Of a stretch of 64,000 nt of DNA, positions 25,123-33,568 are shown one piece after another. Location of the stretch: the NCBI RefSeq assembly GCF_004119455.1, contig NZ_NRQT01000011.1, forward strand, positions 1-64,000. Reading direction: 5' to 3'. The position numbers were made by a program, and so were the translations under genes. The stretch's first letter is position 1. Every line of letters begins with the position of its first letter. The notes below the pieces were generated by a model. The model saw nothing but the letters and a program-made list of their open reading frames with translations. It did not search any database and had not been told where the DNA came from. Origin of the DNA: Chryseobacterium sp. CH25. Its GTDB lineage: Bacteria > Bacteroidota > Bacteroidia > Flavobacteriales > Weeksellaceae.

Positions 25123-26982
25123 ATGAAGACCCATATTTCACTTGTATTCATTCTTCTTTTCATTCTTGGAAAGGCTCAGAATACGGAACAAAAAGACAAT
25201 TTCGTTAAAGATAATTTCACCAAGAAGGAATTTTATATTCCCATGCGTGATGGAGTAAAGCTTTTTACAGCTGTTTATATTCCCAAAGATATTTCAAACA
25301 AGAACAAATATCCGTTTCTGATGCAGAGAACCTGCTACAGCATTGCTCCTTATGGTGAAAATGAATATAAAACCAAAGTGGGCCCCAACACTTACCTGAT
25401 GAAAGACAAATATATTTTTGTGTATCAGGATGTACGTGGAAGATATATGAGTGAAGGAACTTTTACCAATATGACTCCACAGGTAGAACGTAAAACTAAG
25501 AAAGATGTTGACGAAAGTACAGATACCTATGATACTATCGACTGGCTTTTGAAAAACGTTAAAGATAATAATGGTAAAGTAGGACAATTCGGGACTTCTT
25601 ATCCTGGTTTTTACACGGCTGTAGGAACATTAGCACAACACCCGGCATTGGTTGCGTCTTCTCCACAGGCTCCTATTTCTGATTTCTGGAATGATGATTT
25701 TCTGCACAATGGAAGATTTATGCTGGGCTATTTCAGAACATTTCCTGTTTTTGGAGTTCAGAAAACAAAACCTGAACAGAAAGCATGGTATATGGATTCC
25801 TTCATTAAACAAACCTCTGAAGATGGCTTAAAATTCTACAGAGACATGGGAACTTTAAAAGATGCCTATGAAAAATACTATAAGGATAATTTCTTCATGA
25901 CAGAAATTATGAATCATACCAACTATGATGAATTCTGGCAGAAAAGAGGGCTTCTTCCACATCTGAAAAATATCAACCATGCAGTAATGACTGTTGGTGG
26001 TTGGTTTGATGCTGAAGATCTTTCCGGACCTTTAAATATCTACAAAACGATAGAAAAAACAAGTCCTAAGGCTAAAAATACTATTGTAATGGGACCTTTC
26101 TCTCATGGTGGATGGTCTCAGGAACAAGGAAAACATTTCCACAGTGAAACGTATTTCGGGGACAGCATCGCAACCTATTACCAGAAAAATGTTGAGACAA
26201 AATTCTTCAGTCATTATCTGAAAGGCAATACCAAAGAAGATGCAGGTCTTCCTGAAGCCTTGATGTATGACACCGGAGCAAAACAATGGAAAGAATTTGC
26301 CTCTTATCCTCCTAAAAATGCACAGAAAGTAAATTTCTATCTTTCTGATAAAACATTGAAAAAATCTTCAGGACAAGGGTATTCAGAATATTACAGTGAT
26401 CCTAATAATCCGGTTTTAAGCTCTGATCACTTAAAGGATTTCAATGGATTTACTCCTAAAAATTATATGTCAGAAGACCAAAGATTTGCAGTTGGAAGAC
26501 CCGATGTATTAACGTTTACAACAGATGTCCTGACAGAAGACATTACTTTTGCAGGAGAAATTATGGCCAAACTGAATATTTCTTCATCTTCTACAGATGC
26601 AGACTTTGCTGTAAAACTGATTGATGTTTATCCTGAAGATTTCAAACCGGCAGAAAAGAAAGATGGTGTAATCTATGGAAACTATCACCAGATGGTAAGA
26701 AGTGAAATTATGCCTGCAAGGTTCAGAAATACAAAAGAAAAAGGAGAAGCCTTAGTTCCTGATCAGAAAACGGCGGTCAACTTCAGACTTCAGGATGTTG
26801 TTCATACCTTCAAAAAAGGACATAAAATTCAGATTCAGATCAGCAGTACGTGGTTCCCGCTTTTTGCTTTGAATCCCCAGAAGTTTATGGATAATCCAAA
26901 CTTTGCTACTAAAGAAGATTATACCAAAGCATTTATTAAAGTGTACGGAGACAGTTCTATTGAAGCTGAAATCTTAAAATAA
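25123..26982 (+). CDS. CocE/NonD family hydrolase (X-Pro dipeptidyl-peptidase-like)
   Basis: A 619-residue secreted serine hydrolase with signal MKTHISLVFILLFILGKAQ. The alpha/beta-hydrolase domain begins near MRDGVKLFTAVYIPKD. Its likely triad is Ser159 in GTSYPGF, Asp296 in GGWFDAED and His328 in GPFSHGGW. The C-terminal third is the X-Pro dipeptidyl-peptidase jelly-roll domain (DVLTEDITFAGEIMAKLNISSSSTDADFAVKLIDVYP). Relatives act on acyl esters, beta-lactam side chains (glutaryl-7-ACA acylase type) or alpha-amino acid esters; the substrate here is not determined. The gene stands alone and is followed by a terminator. Confidence 0.92.
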   Translation: MKTHISLVFILLFILGKAQNTEQKDNFVKDNFTKKEFYIPMRDGVKLFTAVYIPKDISNKNKYPFLMQRTCYSIAPYGENEYKTKVGPNTYLMKDKYIFVYQDVRGRYMSEGTFTNMTPQVERKTKKDVDESTDTYDTIDWLLKNVKDNNGKVGQFGTSYPGFYTAVGTLAQHPALVASSPQAPISDFWNDDFLHNGRFMLGYFRTFPVFGVQKTKPEQKAWYMDSFIKQTSEDGLKFYRDMGTLKDAYEKYYKDNFFMTEIMNHTNYDEFWQKRGLLPHLKNINHAVMTVGGWFDAEDLSGPLNIYKTIEKTSPKAKNTIVMGPFSHGGWSQEQGKHFHSETYFGDSIATYYQKNVETKFFSHYLKGNTKEDAGLPEALMYDTGAKQWKEFASYPPKNAQKVNFYLSDKTLKKSSGQGYSEYYSDPNNPVLSSDHLKDFNGFTPKNYMSEDQRFAVGRPDVLTFTTDVLTEDITFAGEIMAKLNISSSSTDADFAVKLIDVYPEDFKPAEKKDGVIYGNYHQMVRSEIMPARFRNTKEKGEALVPDQKTAVNFRLQDVVHTFKKGHKIQIQISSTWFPLFALNPQKFMDNPNFATKEDYTKAFIKVYGDSSIEAEILK

Positions 26983-26984
26983 TT

Positions 26985-27018
26985 AAAAACGCTGTTCATC
27001 TGAACAGCGTTTTTTTTT
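26985..27018 (+). terminator. Terminator after the CocE-like gene
   Basis: The stem AAAAACGCTGTTCA/TGAACAGCGTTTTT is followed by a long T run. Confidence 0.92.
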
Positions 27019-27021
27019 GAT

Positions 27022-27147
27022 CTCTCGCAGATCGAGCTGATTTTGCAGATTATTGTTCTAAAAAGCAATTTTATTTCCCACAGCTTGCACTGATCTTCAC
27101 AGATGATTACATTAAAAAATCTGCATGATTTGCTCAATCTGCGAGAG
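27022..27147. repeat. Palindromic repeat with ends CTCTCGCAGAT (family 3)
   Basis: The ends CTCTCGCAGAT and ATCTGCGAGAG form an 11-bp inverted repeat, and the next inner bases stay similar (GATTTTGCAGATT against AATCTGCATGATTT-type). It fills the gap between the CocE terminator and alkB. It is non-coding, and only one copy is in the window. Confidence 0.6.
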
Positions 27148-27150
27148 TTT

Positions 27151-27762
27151 TTATTCTTCAATAGTTCTGAAAGTAAGGTTTACCCTTGGAGTTGTCACTT
27201 TTGTTGTAGGTGGAAGCCTGTGAAGCCAATTATCCTGAGTGGTTCCTTTCATAATTAATAAACTTCCGTTTTCCAGGAATATTTCTACCTTTTCTTTTGT
27301 TGTTTTATGTTTGAATAAAAACTTTCTTTCTGCTCCGAAAGTCAGGGAAGCGATAGCTCCATGTTTTTTCAGATCTGTTTCACCATCGCTATGATAAGCC
27401 ATTCCTTCACTTCCATCATGATATAAATTGAGCAGACAAGAATTATAGGTTTCTCCTGAAACTTCTTCGCATTTCTGTTTTAAATTCAACAGTTCAGGAG
27501 TCCAGGGTTTTGCATATTTTGTTCTGTTCGAGTAAGTATATTCAAAAGCTTTTTCTCCAAACCAGGCTACTTTTCTTTTGGTTAGAATTAATTTCCCGAA
27601 AACCACTGCCTCGTCATGCTGCCATGGAATCTGATTGAAAAGATAATCGTAATAAGTTTCTGCCTCTTCTTTTGAAAAAACTTTTCCATAGTACAGGACA
27701 GTTCCGTCATTGGGAAGGAGGCTTAAGGGATAATCTGGTGTTTCATCGAACAGGCTGAGCAT
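27151..27762 (-). CDS. alkB: AlkB-type 2-oxoglutarate-dependent DNA/RNA dealkylase
   Basis: A 203-residue Fe(II)/2-oxoglutarate dioxygenase of the AlkB family, a direct-reversal repair enzyme for 1-methyladenine and 3-methylcytosine. The iron site is visible as MAYHSDGE (His, Asp) and the distal His in DNWLHRLPPT. The 2-oxoglutarate arginine pair is in TPRVNLTFR, 9 residues before the end. Its length and motif order fit the family. It lies 241 bp upstream (in gene order) of an Ada-type gene, also a DNA alkylation repair factor and on the same strand, but a MITE-like repeat separates them. Confidence 0.9.
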   Translation of the reverse strand: MLSLFDETPDYPLSLLPNDGTVLYYGKVFSKEEAETYYDYLFNQIPWQHDEAVVFGKLILTKRKVAWFGEKAFEYTYSNRTKYAKPWTPELLNLKQKCEEVSGETYNSCLLNLYHDGSEGMAYHSDGETDLKKHGAIASLTFGAERKFLFKHKTTKEKVEIFLENGSLLIMKGTTQDNWLHRLPPTTKVTTPRVNLTFRTIEE

Positions 27763-27823
27763 TGTTTTTGGTTTTGGTAATACAAATTACGTAATGTTTT
27801 TGGAAATGGGTGGAAATTAGTAA

Positions 27824-27997
27824 AACCACCCCGTCAAAAATTCTTTGAATTTTTGACACCCCTCCAGAGGATGGGAATGCTTCCTTCTTCAACTGAGATA
27901 TTGGTGAAAATCAAAAATTTTCAGAACTTAAGTGTACTCCTCAAGCAGTTTGTAGTCACTTAAAAATAACTTAAGTGTTCAAAAACTTTTGTGGTTA
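27824..27997 (-). mobile_element. MITE-like element, copy 2 of family 2
   Basis: A 174-bp inverted copy of the element at 24787-24966, with ends AACCAC and GTGGTT. It sits between alkB and the frameshifted ada gene and may have been inserted between two repair genes. I saw no target duplication. Confidence 0.75.
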
Positions 27998-28003
27998 AAA
28001 ATA

Positions 28004-28845
28004 CTAAGAGTAGAGCTGTGAACTTTCCCAGCCCACAATCATCTGCTTTCTGTCACTTCCCCATCGGTAGCCACCAAGGTGTCCTGTTGACTGAATGACA
28101 CGATGACAGGGGATAAGAAATGCTACAGGATTACTCCCTATAGCTGTTCCAACGGCTCTTGAAGCTTTAGGATTCCCTATTTTTTCTGCAAGGCTGCCAT
28201 AAGTAGACAGTTTACCCATAGGAATGGTTAATAAGCTTTCCCAAACCTTTAACTGAAAATCGGTACCTTTTAAATGAAGTTTGATGGTATTGAGCTTCGT
28301 CCAGTCTTTATTGAATATAGACAATGCATTTTTCTGAAGTGCATCCTGTTTTCAAAAAAAGAAGCATTAGGAAATTTATGCTGTAAATTCCCTAATGCTG
28401 TTTCTTTATCATTTTCAAAAGCCATATAGCAGATTCCTTTCTCTGTGGAAGCTACCAGGATATTTCCAAATGGACTTTCTGAAAAACTATAATTAATAAC
28501 AAGACTTTTTCCTCCGTTTTTATATTCTGCCGGAGACATTCCTTCTATTTTTACAAACAGATCATGTAATCTGCTTGTACTGGAAAGTCCGGTTTCATAA
28601 GCGGTATCAAAAATACTTGCCTTTTCTTCCTTCAATAAATTTTTAGCATGTTCAAGACTGATGAATTGTAAAAATTTTTTCGGACTTGTTCCTGCCCAGT
28701 CTGTGAAAATCTTCTGAAAATGGGCCGGACTCAAGTGAATATTTTCTGCAACTTCCTCCAAACTTGGCTGAAGCCTGAAATTGCTCTGGATATAATCTAT
28801 CGCTTTAGCAATTCTGTTGTAATCTATTTGACTTTGTGTGGACAT
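28004..28845 (-). pseudogene. ada: Ada-like AraC regulator/O6-methylguanine-DNA methyltransferase, frameshifted
   Basis: One gene of about 280 codons is split by a single-base change. The N-terminal part (start 28845) is an AraC-type HTH (SLEEVAENIHLSPAHFQKIFTDWAGTSPKKF). The C-terminal part carries the methyltransferase domain with the alkyl-acceptor motif IPCHRVI and GGYRWG. The zinc-binding Ada N-terminal domain is absent, so this is the shorter HTH-MGMT type. One missing A in the run seen as TTTT at 28349-28352 (+ strand) joins FFE to KQDALQKNALSIF and restores the frame. It might be a real loss of alkylation response or an assembly error. Confidence 0.82.
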
Positions 28846-28914
28846 TTTACTATGTTTTTATATCACAAATTTCCAAAGAATACACCACAGAAAAAATCCG
28901 ATTCTTGCGGAATA

Positions 28915-29772
28915 TTAGTTGTTGTTATAAATATCGTTATAAGCAAGCATCTTGTAATATAGCTTAGCAGCAAGGAAAGCTGTTGGCTTAGCCATTGGAG
29001 AATCCATTAATTCTACAATATCAAATGCTACTACGTTACATTTTTCGAATACTTTTCTTAATAATTCCAGTGTTGGATACCATTGTAATCCACCTGGTTC
29101 AGGAGTTCCTGTAGATGGAGCAATAGAAGGGTCAAAAGCATCAAGGTCAATCGTGATATAAACGTTTCCTGAAACTTTTTCCAATACATCATTTACCCAG
29201 TTCTCGTTGTTAGCAATTTCATGAGCAAAGAACACTCTTCCTTCCGGTAAATATTGAGCTTCTTCAGCATCCATAGAACGGATTCCCACCTGCACTAAGT
29301 TATGCTTCTGGTTAGCTTCAAACACCGCACAAGCGTGGTTAGAAGTAGAACCGTGGAACTCAGGTCGTAAGTCTGTGTGAGCATCTAATTGAAGAACGGT
29401 AAGGTTTTCAAATTTTTCACCTACTGCACGGATAGAACCGATAGACACAGAGTGCTCACCACCGAATAGCGTGAATACTTTCCCTTCATTATTCAAAAGC
29501 TCTTTTGTTTTTTGGTAAACAGCTTCTGTCATTGCTTCAGGAGTAGAGTTTTCAGAAACTTCTCCAGCTAAATATACTCCCTGAAGATAAGGCTCAGTTT
29601 GTGTTTCAATGTCATAAAGTTCCATGTTTTCAGAAGCGTCTAGGAATAATTCAGGACCTTTATCAGCTCCTTTCCCCCATGTTGAAGTTCCATCATAAGG
29701 AACTGTTACCAACATTACTTTTGAATTCTCCAACGTTGCGTTTTCCTCTGGAATTCCTGCGTATGTTTTCAT
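28915..29772 (-). CDS. speB: Agmatinase
   Basis: A 285-residue member of the ureohydrolase family that cleaves agmatine to putrescine and urea. The Mn-binding motifs are present: GGEHSVSIGS, LDAHTDLRPEF and IDLDAFDPSIAPSTGTPEPGGL. The arginine decarboxylase gene (speA) lies 1.1 kb away on the same strand, so the pair completes the arginine to putrescine route, although a HAD gene on the other strand is between them. A -7 box lies at 29818-29825. Confidence 0.94.
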   Translation of the reverse strand: MKTYAGIPEENATLENSKVMLVTVPYDGTSTWGKGADKGPELFLDASENMELYDIETQTEPYLQGVYLAGEVSENSTPEAMTEAVYQKTKELLNNEGKVFTLFGGEHSVSIGSIRAVGEKFENLTVLQLDAHTDLRPEFHGSTSNHACAVFEANQKHNLVQVGIRSMDAEEAQYLPEGRVFFAHEIANNENWVNDVLEKVSGNVYITIDLDAFDPSIAPSTGTPEPGGLQWYPTLELLRKVFEKCNVVAFDIVELMDSPMAKPTAFLAAKLYYKMLAYNDIYNNN

Positions 29773-29817
29773 GCTTTATTTAAAAATTTTAATGTTGTAA
29801 TTGATGGCAAAGATACG

Positions 29818-29825
29818 AAGAGTTT
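29818..29825 (-). promoter_or_regulatory. -7 promoter box TATCTTTG for speB
   Basis: An exact TAnnTTTG on the minus strand, 45 bp upstream of the speB start. Confidence 0.5.
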
Positions 29826-29886
29826 ACGAGTTGGAGAGTAAGAGCTGGAAGAGTTTGTAGATGATAATTATCCGTTAATATTTGCC

Positions 29887-30035
29887 AGGAAGCTGGAGGC
29901 TGGAAGTTGGAAGTAATGAATGTTTAAAGAATCATTTTGAGTTCAATTTAACAAATACCTTCAATCTATTTATCATCGATATATTGAAATTTATCCTAGA
30001 ATAACTTCCAGCTTCCCTCTTCAGACTTCCTGCCT
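29887..30035. repeat. Palindromic GGAAGCTGGA repeat (family 5)
   Basis: The left arm GGAAGCTGGAGGCTGGAAG pairs with the right arm ACTTCCAGCTTCCCTCTTCAG at 30003 onward, around an AT-rich 80-bp centre. It makes up most of the 316-bp gap between speB and the HAD gene. Confidence 0.65.
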
Positions 30036-30066
30036 TATTCAGCTTTCCTCTTTCAACTCAATTTCC

Positions 30067-30074
30067 TATTTTTG
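30067..30074 (+). promoter_or_regulatory. -7 promoter box TATTTTTG that decides the HAD start
   Basis: An exact TAnnTTTG. Its last base is the G of the possible GTG start at 30074, so translation most likely begins at ATG 30089 with a very short leader. Confidence 0.6.
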
Positions 30075-30088
30075 TGAAAAACTTAAAT

Positions 30089-30748
30089 ATGTCTTTAAAA
30101 GCTGTTCTTTTCGATATGGATGGGGTAATTGTAGACACAGAACCATTGCATAGAAAAGCCTATTTCAAAACGTTTGATGAATTGGAAATTGCAGTTTCCG
30201 AAGATTTATACACCTCCTTTACCGGAGCTTCAACCAAAAGAGTTTCTGAAACTCTGATTAAGGAATTTAATTTAAATCAGACTTACGAGTCCATTGCAGG
30301 AATCAAAAGAGCTCATTTTAAAGATTATTTTTATAATGATGATGAATTTGATTTAATTACTGGTGTAAGAAACCTTATCCAGCATTACCACGAAAACGGT
30401 ATTAAACTGATTTTAGCCTCTTCTGCTACCATGACGACCATTAATATGGTATTTGAGAAATTCGAGCTGGAAAAATATTTCAGTGGAAAGATCAGTGGTG
30501 CTGATTTAAAGGAATCCAAACCTCATCCTGAAGTTTTCCTTCTGGCTGCTGAAATGGCAGGTGAACCTGTTGAAAACTGTATGGTAATTGAAGATTCTAC
30601 CAATGGTATTCTGGCTGCTCACAGAGCTAAAATATTCTGTGCTGCTTACAGAAGTCCACATTCAAAAAATCAGGATTATACATTGGCTGATACTGTGGTT
30701 TCAGATTATGAAGATCTTGAACTGGATAAAATTTCAAAATATTTTTAA
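30089..30748 (+). CDS. HAD family hydrolase, beta-phosphoglucomutase-like
   Basis: A 219-residue cytoplasmic phosphatase or phosphomutase of the HAD superfamily, subfamily I. The nucleophile motif DMDGVIVDTEPLH opens the protein. Motif II is ILASSAT, the lysine lies in LKESKPHPEVFLLAAE and the metal-binding motif is VIEDSTNGILAA. A four-helix cap lies between. It could act on a sugar phosphate, but the substrate is not certain. ATG 30089 is chosen over GTG 30074 because the -7 box overlaps the GTG. It ends at a strong terminator and lies between the speB and speA genes on the opposite strand. Confidence 0.9.
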   Translation: MSLKAVLFDMDGVIVDTEPLHRKAYFKTFDELEIAVSEDLYTSFTGASTKRVSETLIKEFNLNQTYESIAGIKRAHFKDYFYNDDEFDLITGVRNLIQHYHENGIKLILASSATMTTINMVFEKFELEKYFSGKISGADLKESKPHPEVFLLAAEMAGEPVENCMVIEDSTNGILAAHRAKIFCAAYRSPHSKNQDYTLADTVVSDYEDLELDKISKYF

Positions 30749-30751
30749 ATA

Positions 30752-30785
30752 AAAAAGCTCTCAGAATCTGAGAGCTTTTTCTTTT
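30752..30785 (+). terminator. Terminator after the HAD gene
   Basis: The stem AAAAAGCTCTCAG/CTGAGAGCTTTTT has a T-rich tail. Confidence 0.92.
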
Positions 30786-30796
30786 TATGTTCTGTT

Positions 30797-30873
30797 TGTC
30801 ATTCTGAATATGCAAAGCAGAATAAAGAATCTTAAGATGAGATTGCTTCGTCACTTCGTTCCTCGCAATGACA
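30797..30873. repeat. Palindromic repeat TGTCATTCTGA...CAATGACA (family 4)
   Basis: The ends TGTCATT/AATGACA are inverted. The right half reads CTTCGTCACTTCGTTCCTCGCAATGACA-like (given in part), a repeat type common between genes of many bacteria. It is non-coding and lies between the HAD terminator and the speA stop codon. Confidence 0.65.
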
Positions 30874-30883
30874 GGTTGAGGTT

Positions 30884-32278
30884 TTATTTATACCCAAGAA
30901 GTCTCAATACATCTTCCGGCTCCTGTTTTTCGCGGAAAATTTCGTACTGTAGCTCACCATTTTCATCTTTTTGGATCAAAACGTGTCTTGGCTGAGGCAT
31001 CAGGCAGTGGTGTACTCCACCGTAACCTCCAATTGTTTCCTGGTAAGCTCCTGTATGGAAGAATCCGATATACAAAGGCTTTGTATCACTGAAAACCGGC
31101 AGGTAAATAGCATTGGTATGCTGCTCAGAGTTATAATAATCATCTGAATCACACGTTAATCCACCAAGGAATACTCTTTCATAAGTATCTTCCCAACGGT
31201 TTAATGGAAGCATGATAAAGTGTCTTGAAATTGCCCATGTATCAGGAAGAGTTGTCATGAAAGATGAGTCAATCATATTCCACTTTTCTCTATCGTTCTG
31301 ACGTTTCTGAGAGATGATTTTATAAAGGTTCGCTCCGCTTTCTCCAACGGTAAAGCTTCCGAATTCAGTATAGATATTTGGTTCTTCTACTCCTTCTTCT
31401 TCACAGAATTTTTTAATCTGAGAAACAATTTCTTCTACCATATACTGGTAATCGTAATCGAAGTTCAAAGAAGTTTTGATTGGGAATCCACCACCAATAT
31501 TCAATGAATCCACTTCAGGAGCAATTTTCTTCAAACGTGCGTATACACGAAGACATTTGTATAATTCGTTCCAGTAGTATGAAGTATCCTTGATTCCTGT
31601 ATTAATGAAGAAGTGAAGCATTTTCAATCTTGCATTCGGGTGTTCAGCAATCTTTTGGCTGTAATATGGAATGATATCTTTATATCCGATTCCTAATCTT
31701 GAGGTATAAAATTCGAACTTCGGTTCTTCCTCAGAAGCAATTCTGATTCCGATGTTGAAGGTTGAATCTATGCTTTCTGTAAGTTTATCCAATTCACGGT
31801 AATTATCCAGAATCGGAGTAATGTTTTCAAAACCACTGTTAATCATATCTGAAATCTTTGTCAGATAATCATCTGTTTTGAATCCATTACAGATCACTTC
31901 GATGTTTTTATCTACTTTCTCTTTTTCATAAAGAGATTTTACAATATCCATATCATAAGCAGAAGACGTTTCTATTGAAATGTCATTCTTTAAAGCTTCT
32001 TCCAATACGAAATTGAAATGACTGGATTTTGTACAATAACAGTAGGTATAACTCTTTTTATATTCAGTTTTTTCAAAAGCTTCTTTAAACCAGCTTTTCG
32101 CTTTCTGAATATTTTGAGAAATTCTCGGCAGATAGCTAATCTTTAGCGGAGTGCCAAATTGTTCAACTACGTCCATCAGTGGAACGTCGTGAAACAACAA
32201 ATTGTTCTCAGAAACATTAAATTCCTCCGTAGGAAAATATAATGTCTGATCAATAAGTTCCGAGTACTTTATTTTCAT
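30884..32278 (-). CDS. speA: Biosynthetic arginine decarboxylase (PLP, alanine-racemase fold)
   Basis: A 464-residue PLP enzyme that converts arginine to agmatine. It is much shorter than E. coli SpeA (658), like other Bacteroidetes forms. The PLP lysine is probably K84 in YCTKSSHF. NIGGGFPIK is the phosphate loop and the C-terminal acid and Cys region reads GLTCDSDDYYN, with GAYQETIGGYGGVHHCL near the end. With agmatinase (28915-29772) it makes putrescine. The gene stands alone on its strand. Confidence 0.9.
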   Translation of the reverse strand: MKIKYSELIDQTLYFPTEEFNVSENNLLFHDVPLMDVVEQFGTPLKISYLPRISQNIQKAKSWFKEAFEKTEYKKSYTYCYCTKSSHFNFVLEEALKNDISIETSSAYDMDIVKSLYEKEKVDKNIEVICNGFKTDDYLTKISDMINSGFENITPILDNYRELDKLTESIDSTFNIGIRIASEEEPKFEFYTSRLGIGYKDIIPYYSQKIAEHPNARLKMLHFFINTGIKDTSYYWNELYKCLRVYARLKKIAPEVDSLNIGGGFPIKTSLNFDYDYQYMVEEIVSQIKKFCEEEGVEEPNIYTEFGSFTVGESGANLYKIISQKRQNDREKWNMIDSSFMTTLPDTWAISRHFIMLPLNRWEDTYERVFLGGLTCDSDDYYNSEQHTNAIYLPVFSDTKPLYIGFFHTGAYQETIGGYGGVHHCLMPQPRHVLIQKDENGELQYEIFREKQEPEDVLRLLGYK

Positions 32279-32400
32279 TTCTAAACAAGTGAATTAAGAA
32301 ATGCAAAATTGCTAAAAAAGTTTGGTTTTTAGATGTTAAAATTATTATAATTTTAAATAATCGCCCAATATTCTCTTTTATGGGAATTTACACCTGATAA

Positions 32401-33276
32401 TCAGTGGGTAAACTTTTGAATATATTGTACTCTTTTAGCCTCGGAAATGCCTAATACCTGCTGAATGTAGATGTCTGTGGAACCATATTTTTTATCGATC
32501 TCTCCAAAAGCTGCATCAAGGTATCTTTTTTCTACCCAACTTAATTTTTCCAGAACCTGTAAATCCATCTTTGGATACAGGAAATGTAGATTGTTTGCCA
32601 GTCTTAATCTTTTCTCTACCAAAGGTTTTCTGAAGTTGTTGGATAAAAGGTATTCGTTATAGATAGTTTCTTTATCAAACTTCAATATGGTCAGGATTAA
32701 AGCCGTAACAATTCCCGTCCTGTCTTTGCCAGCAGTACAATGATAAAGAATAGGTTTATCAGATTCCATAATCTCAGTAATGATTGTTTTTATGGTCTCC
32801 GGGTTCTCTGTAACGTATTCACGGTAGAAATCAATCATTCTTTTGTCAGCATCAGAAGCATTTACTTTTCCTTTCAGAACTAACTTTCTTGCCTGTGACA
32901 ACTGATCTCCTTCATCTTCAAAGGCTGAATACTTTTTATAGGTAATCCCATTCGGAAGGTGATCCGGGCTCTGAGAAATTTCTTTTGAATTTCTTAAATC
33001 TATAATTTTCGTAATCTCCAATTCTCCCAACTGTTTAAAAGATTTCTTTTTAAGCTTATGAAGATTAGCACTTCTGTAAAACATTCCTTCTTTTAAAGTT
33101 CTTCCTTCCGTATTTTTAATGTTGCCTACTGTACGGAAATTATGAACCTTTTTAATCTTAACTTCTTTTTCCGTTTCATTTTTACCATATTCCGGAGTTT
33201 CAAAATGCTGTGTTTTACATGAAAATATACAACATAGTGAAAGGGTGATAACCGGTATTTTGATTAATGTATTCAA
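32401..33276 (-). CDS. Lipoprotein tyrosine-protein phosphatase (IphP/Y-phosphatase 3 family)
   Basis: A 291-residue protein with a lipoprotein signal (CCIFSC, Cys20). The catalytic P-loop is HC180TAGKDRTG, with the aspartate-bearing region KIIDLRNSKE and the N-terminal NFRTVGNI motif of the IphP family. It should dephosphorylate phosphotyrosine or phospho-lipid or sugar substrates on the periplasmic side. The true substrate is unknown. No partner gene is adjacent. The 292-bp stretch upstream (33277-33568) holds a terminator and a short repeat but no gene. Confidence 0.88.
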   Translation of the reverse strand: MNTLIKIPVITLSLCCIFSCKTQHFETPEYGKNETEKEVKIKKVHNFRTVGNIKNTEGRTLKEGMFYRSANLHKLKKKSFKQLGELEITKIIDLRNSKEISQSPDHLPNGITYKKYSAFEDEGDQLSQARKLVLKGKVNASDADKRMIDFYREYVTENPETIKTIITEIMESDKPILYHCTAGKDRTGIVTALILTILKFDKETIYNEYLLSNNFRKPLVEKRLRLANNLHFLYPKMDLQVLEKLSWVEKRYLDAAFGEIDKKYGSTDIYIQQVLGISEAKRVQYIQKFTH

Positions 33277-33420
33277 TAGATTTTTGATTTACCACAAAAG
33301 GTACGAAAGTTTATTTTAATAACACTTTCGTTCACTGAAGTAAGTTTAAAATATTCTGTAAAAGAAAAACACTTAAGAAAAAATCAGTGATTTTCAGAAT
33401 TCAGATTTACTTTTTAGACA

Positions 33421-33458
33421 AATAATAACCACTTAAAATGATTTAAGTGGTTATTATT
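33421..33458 (-). terminator. Terminator hairpin after the thiamine pyrophosphokinase gene
   Basis: A perfect 17-bp stem, AATAATAACCACTTAAA/TTTAAGTGGTTATTATT, has a 4-nt loop and T/A runs on both sides. In the same stretch AACGG...CCGTT (33521-33538) is a short dyad of the type seen in dispersed repeats. Confidence 0.75.
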
Positions 33459-33568
33459 TTTTTGTTTAAGATTTATTCTAAGTTTTGGCTAAAACCTTTT
33501 GAATTTGTTGTTTTTTATTTAACGGTCTAAAGCCCGTTGCTATTGATCATATTATCCTCTTTAGATTA

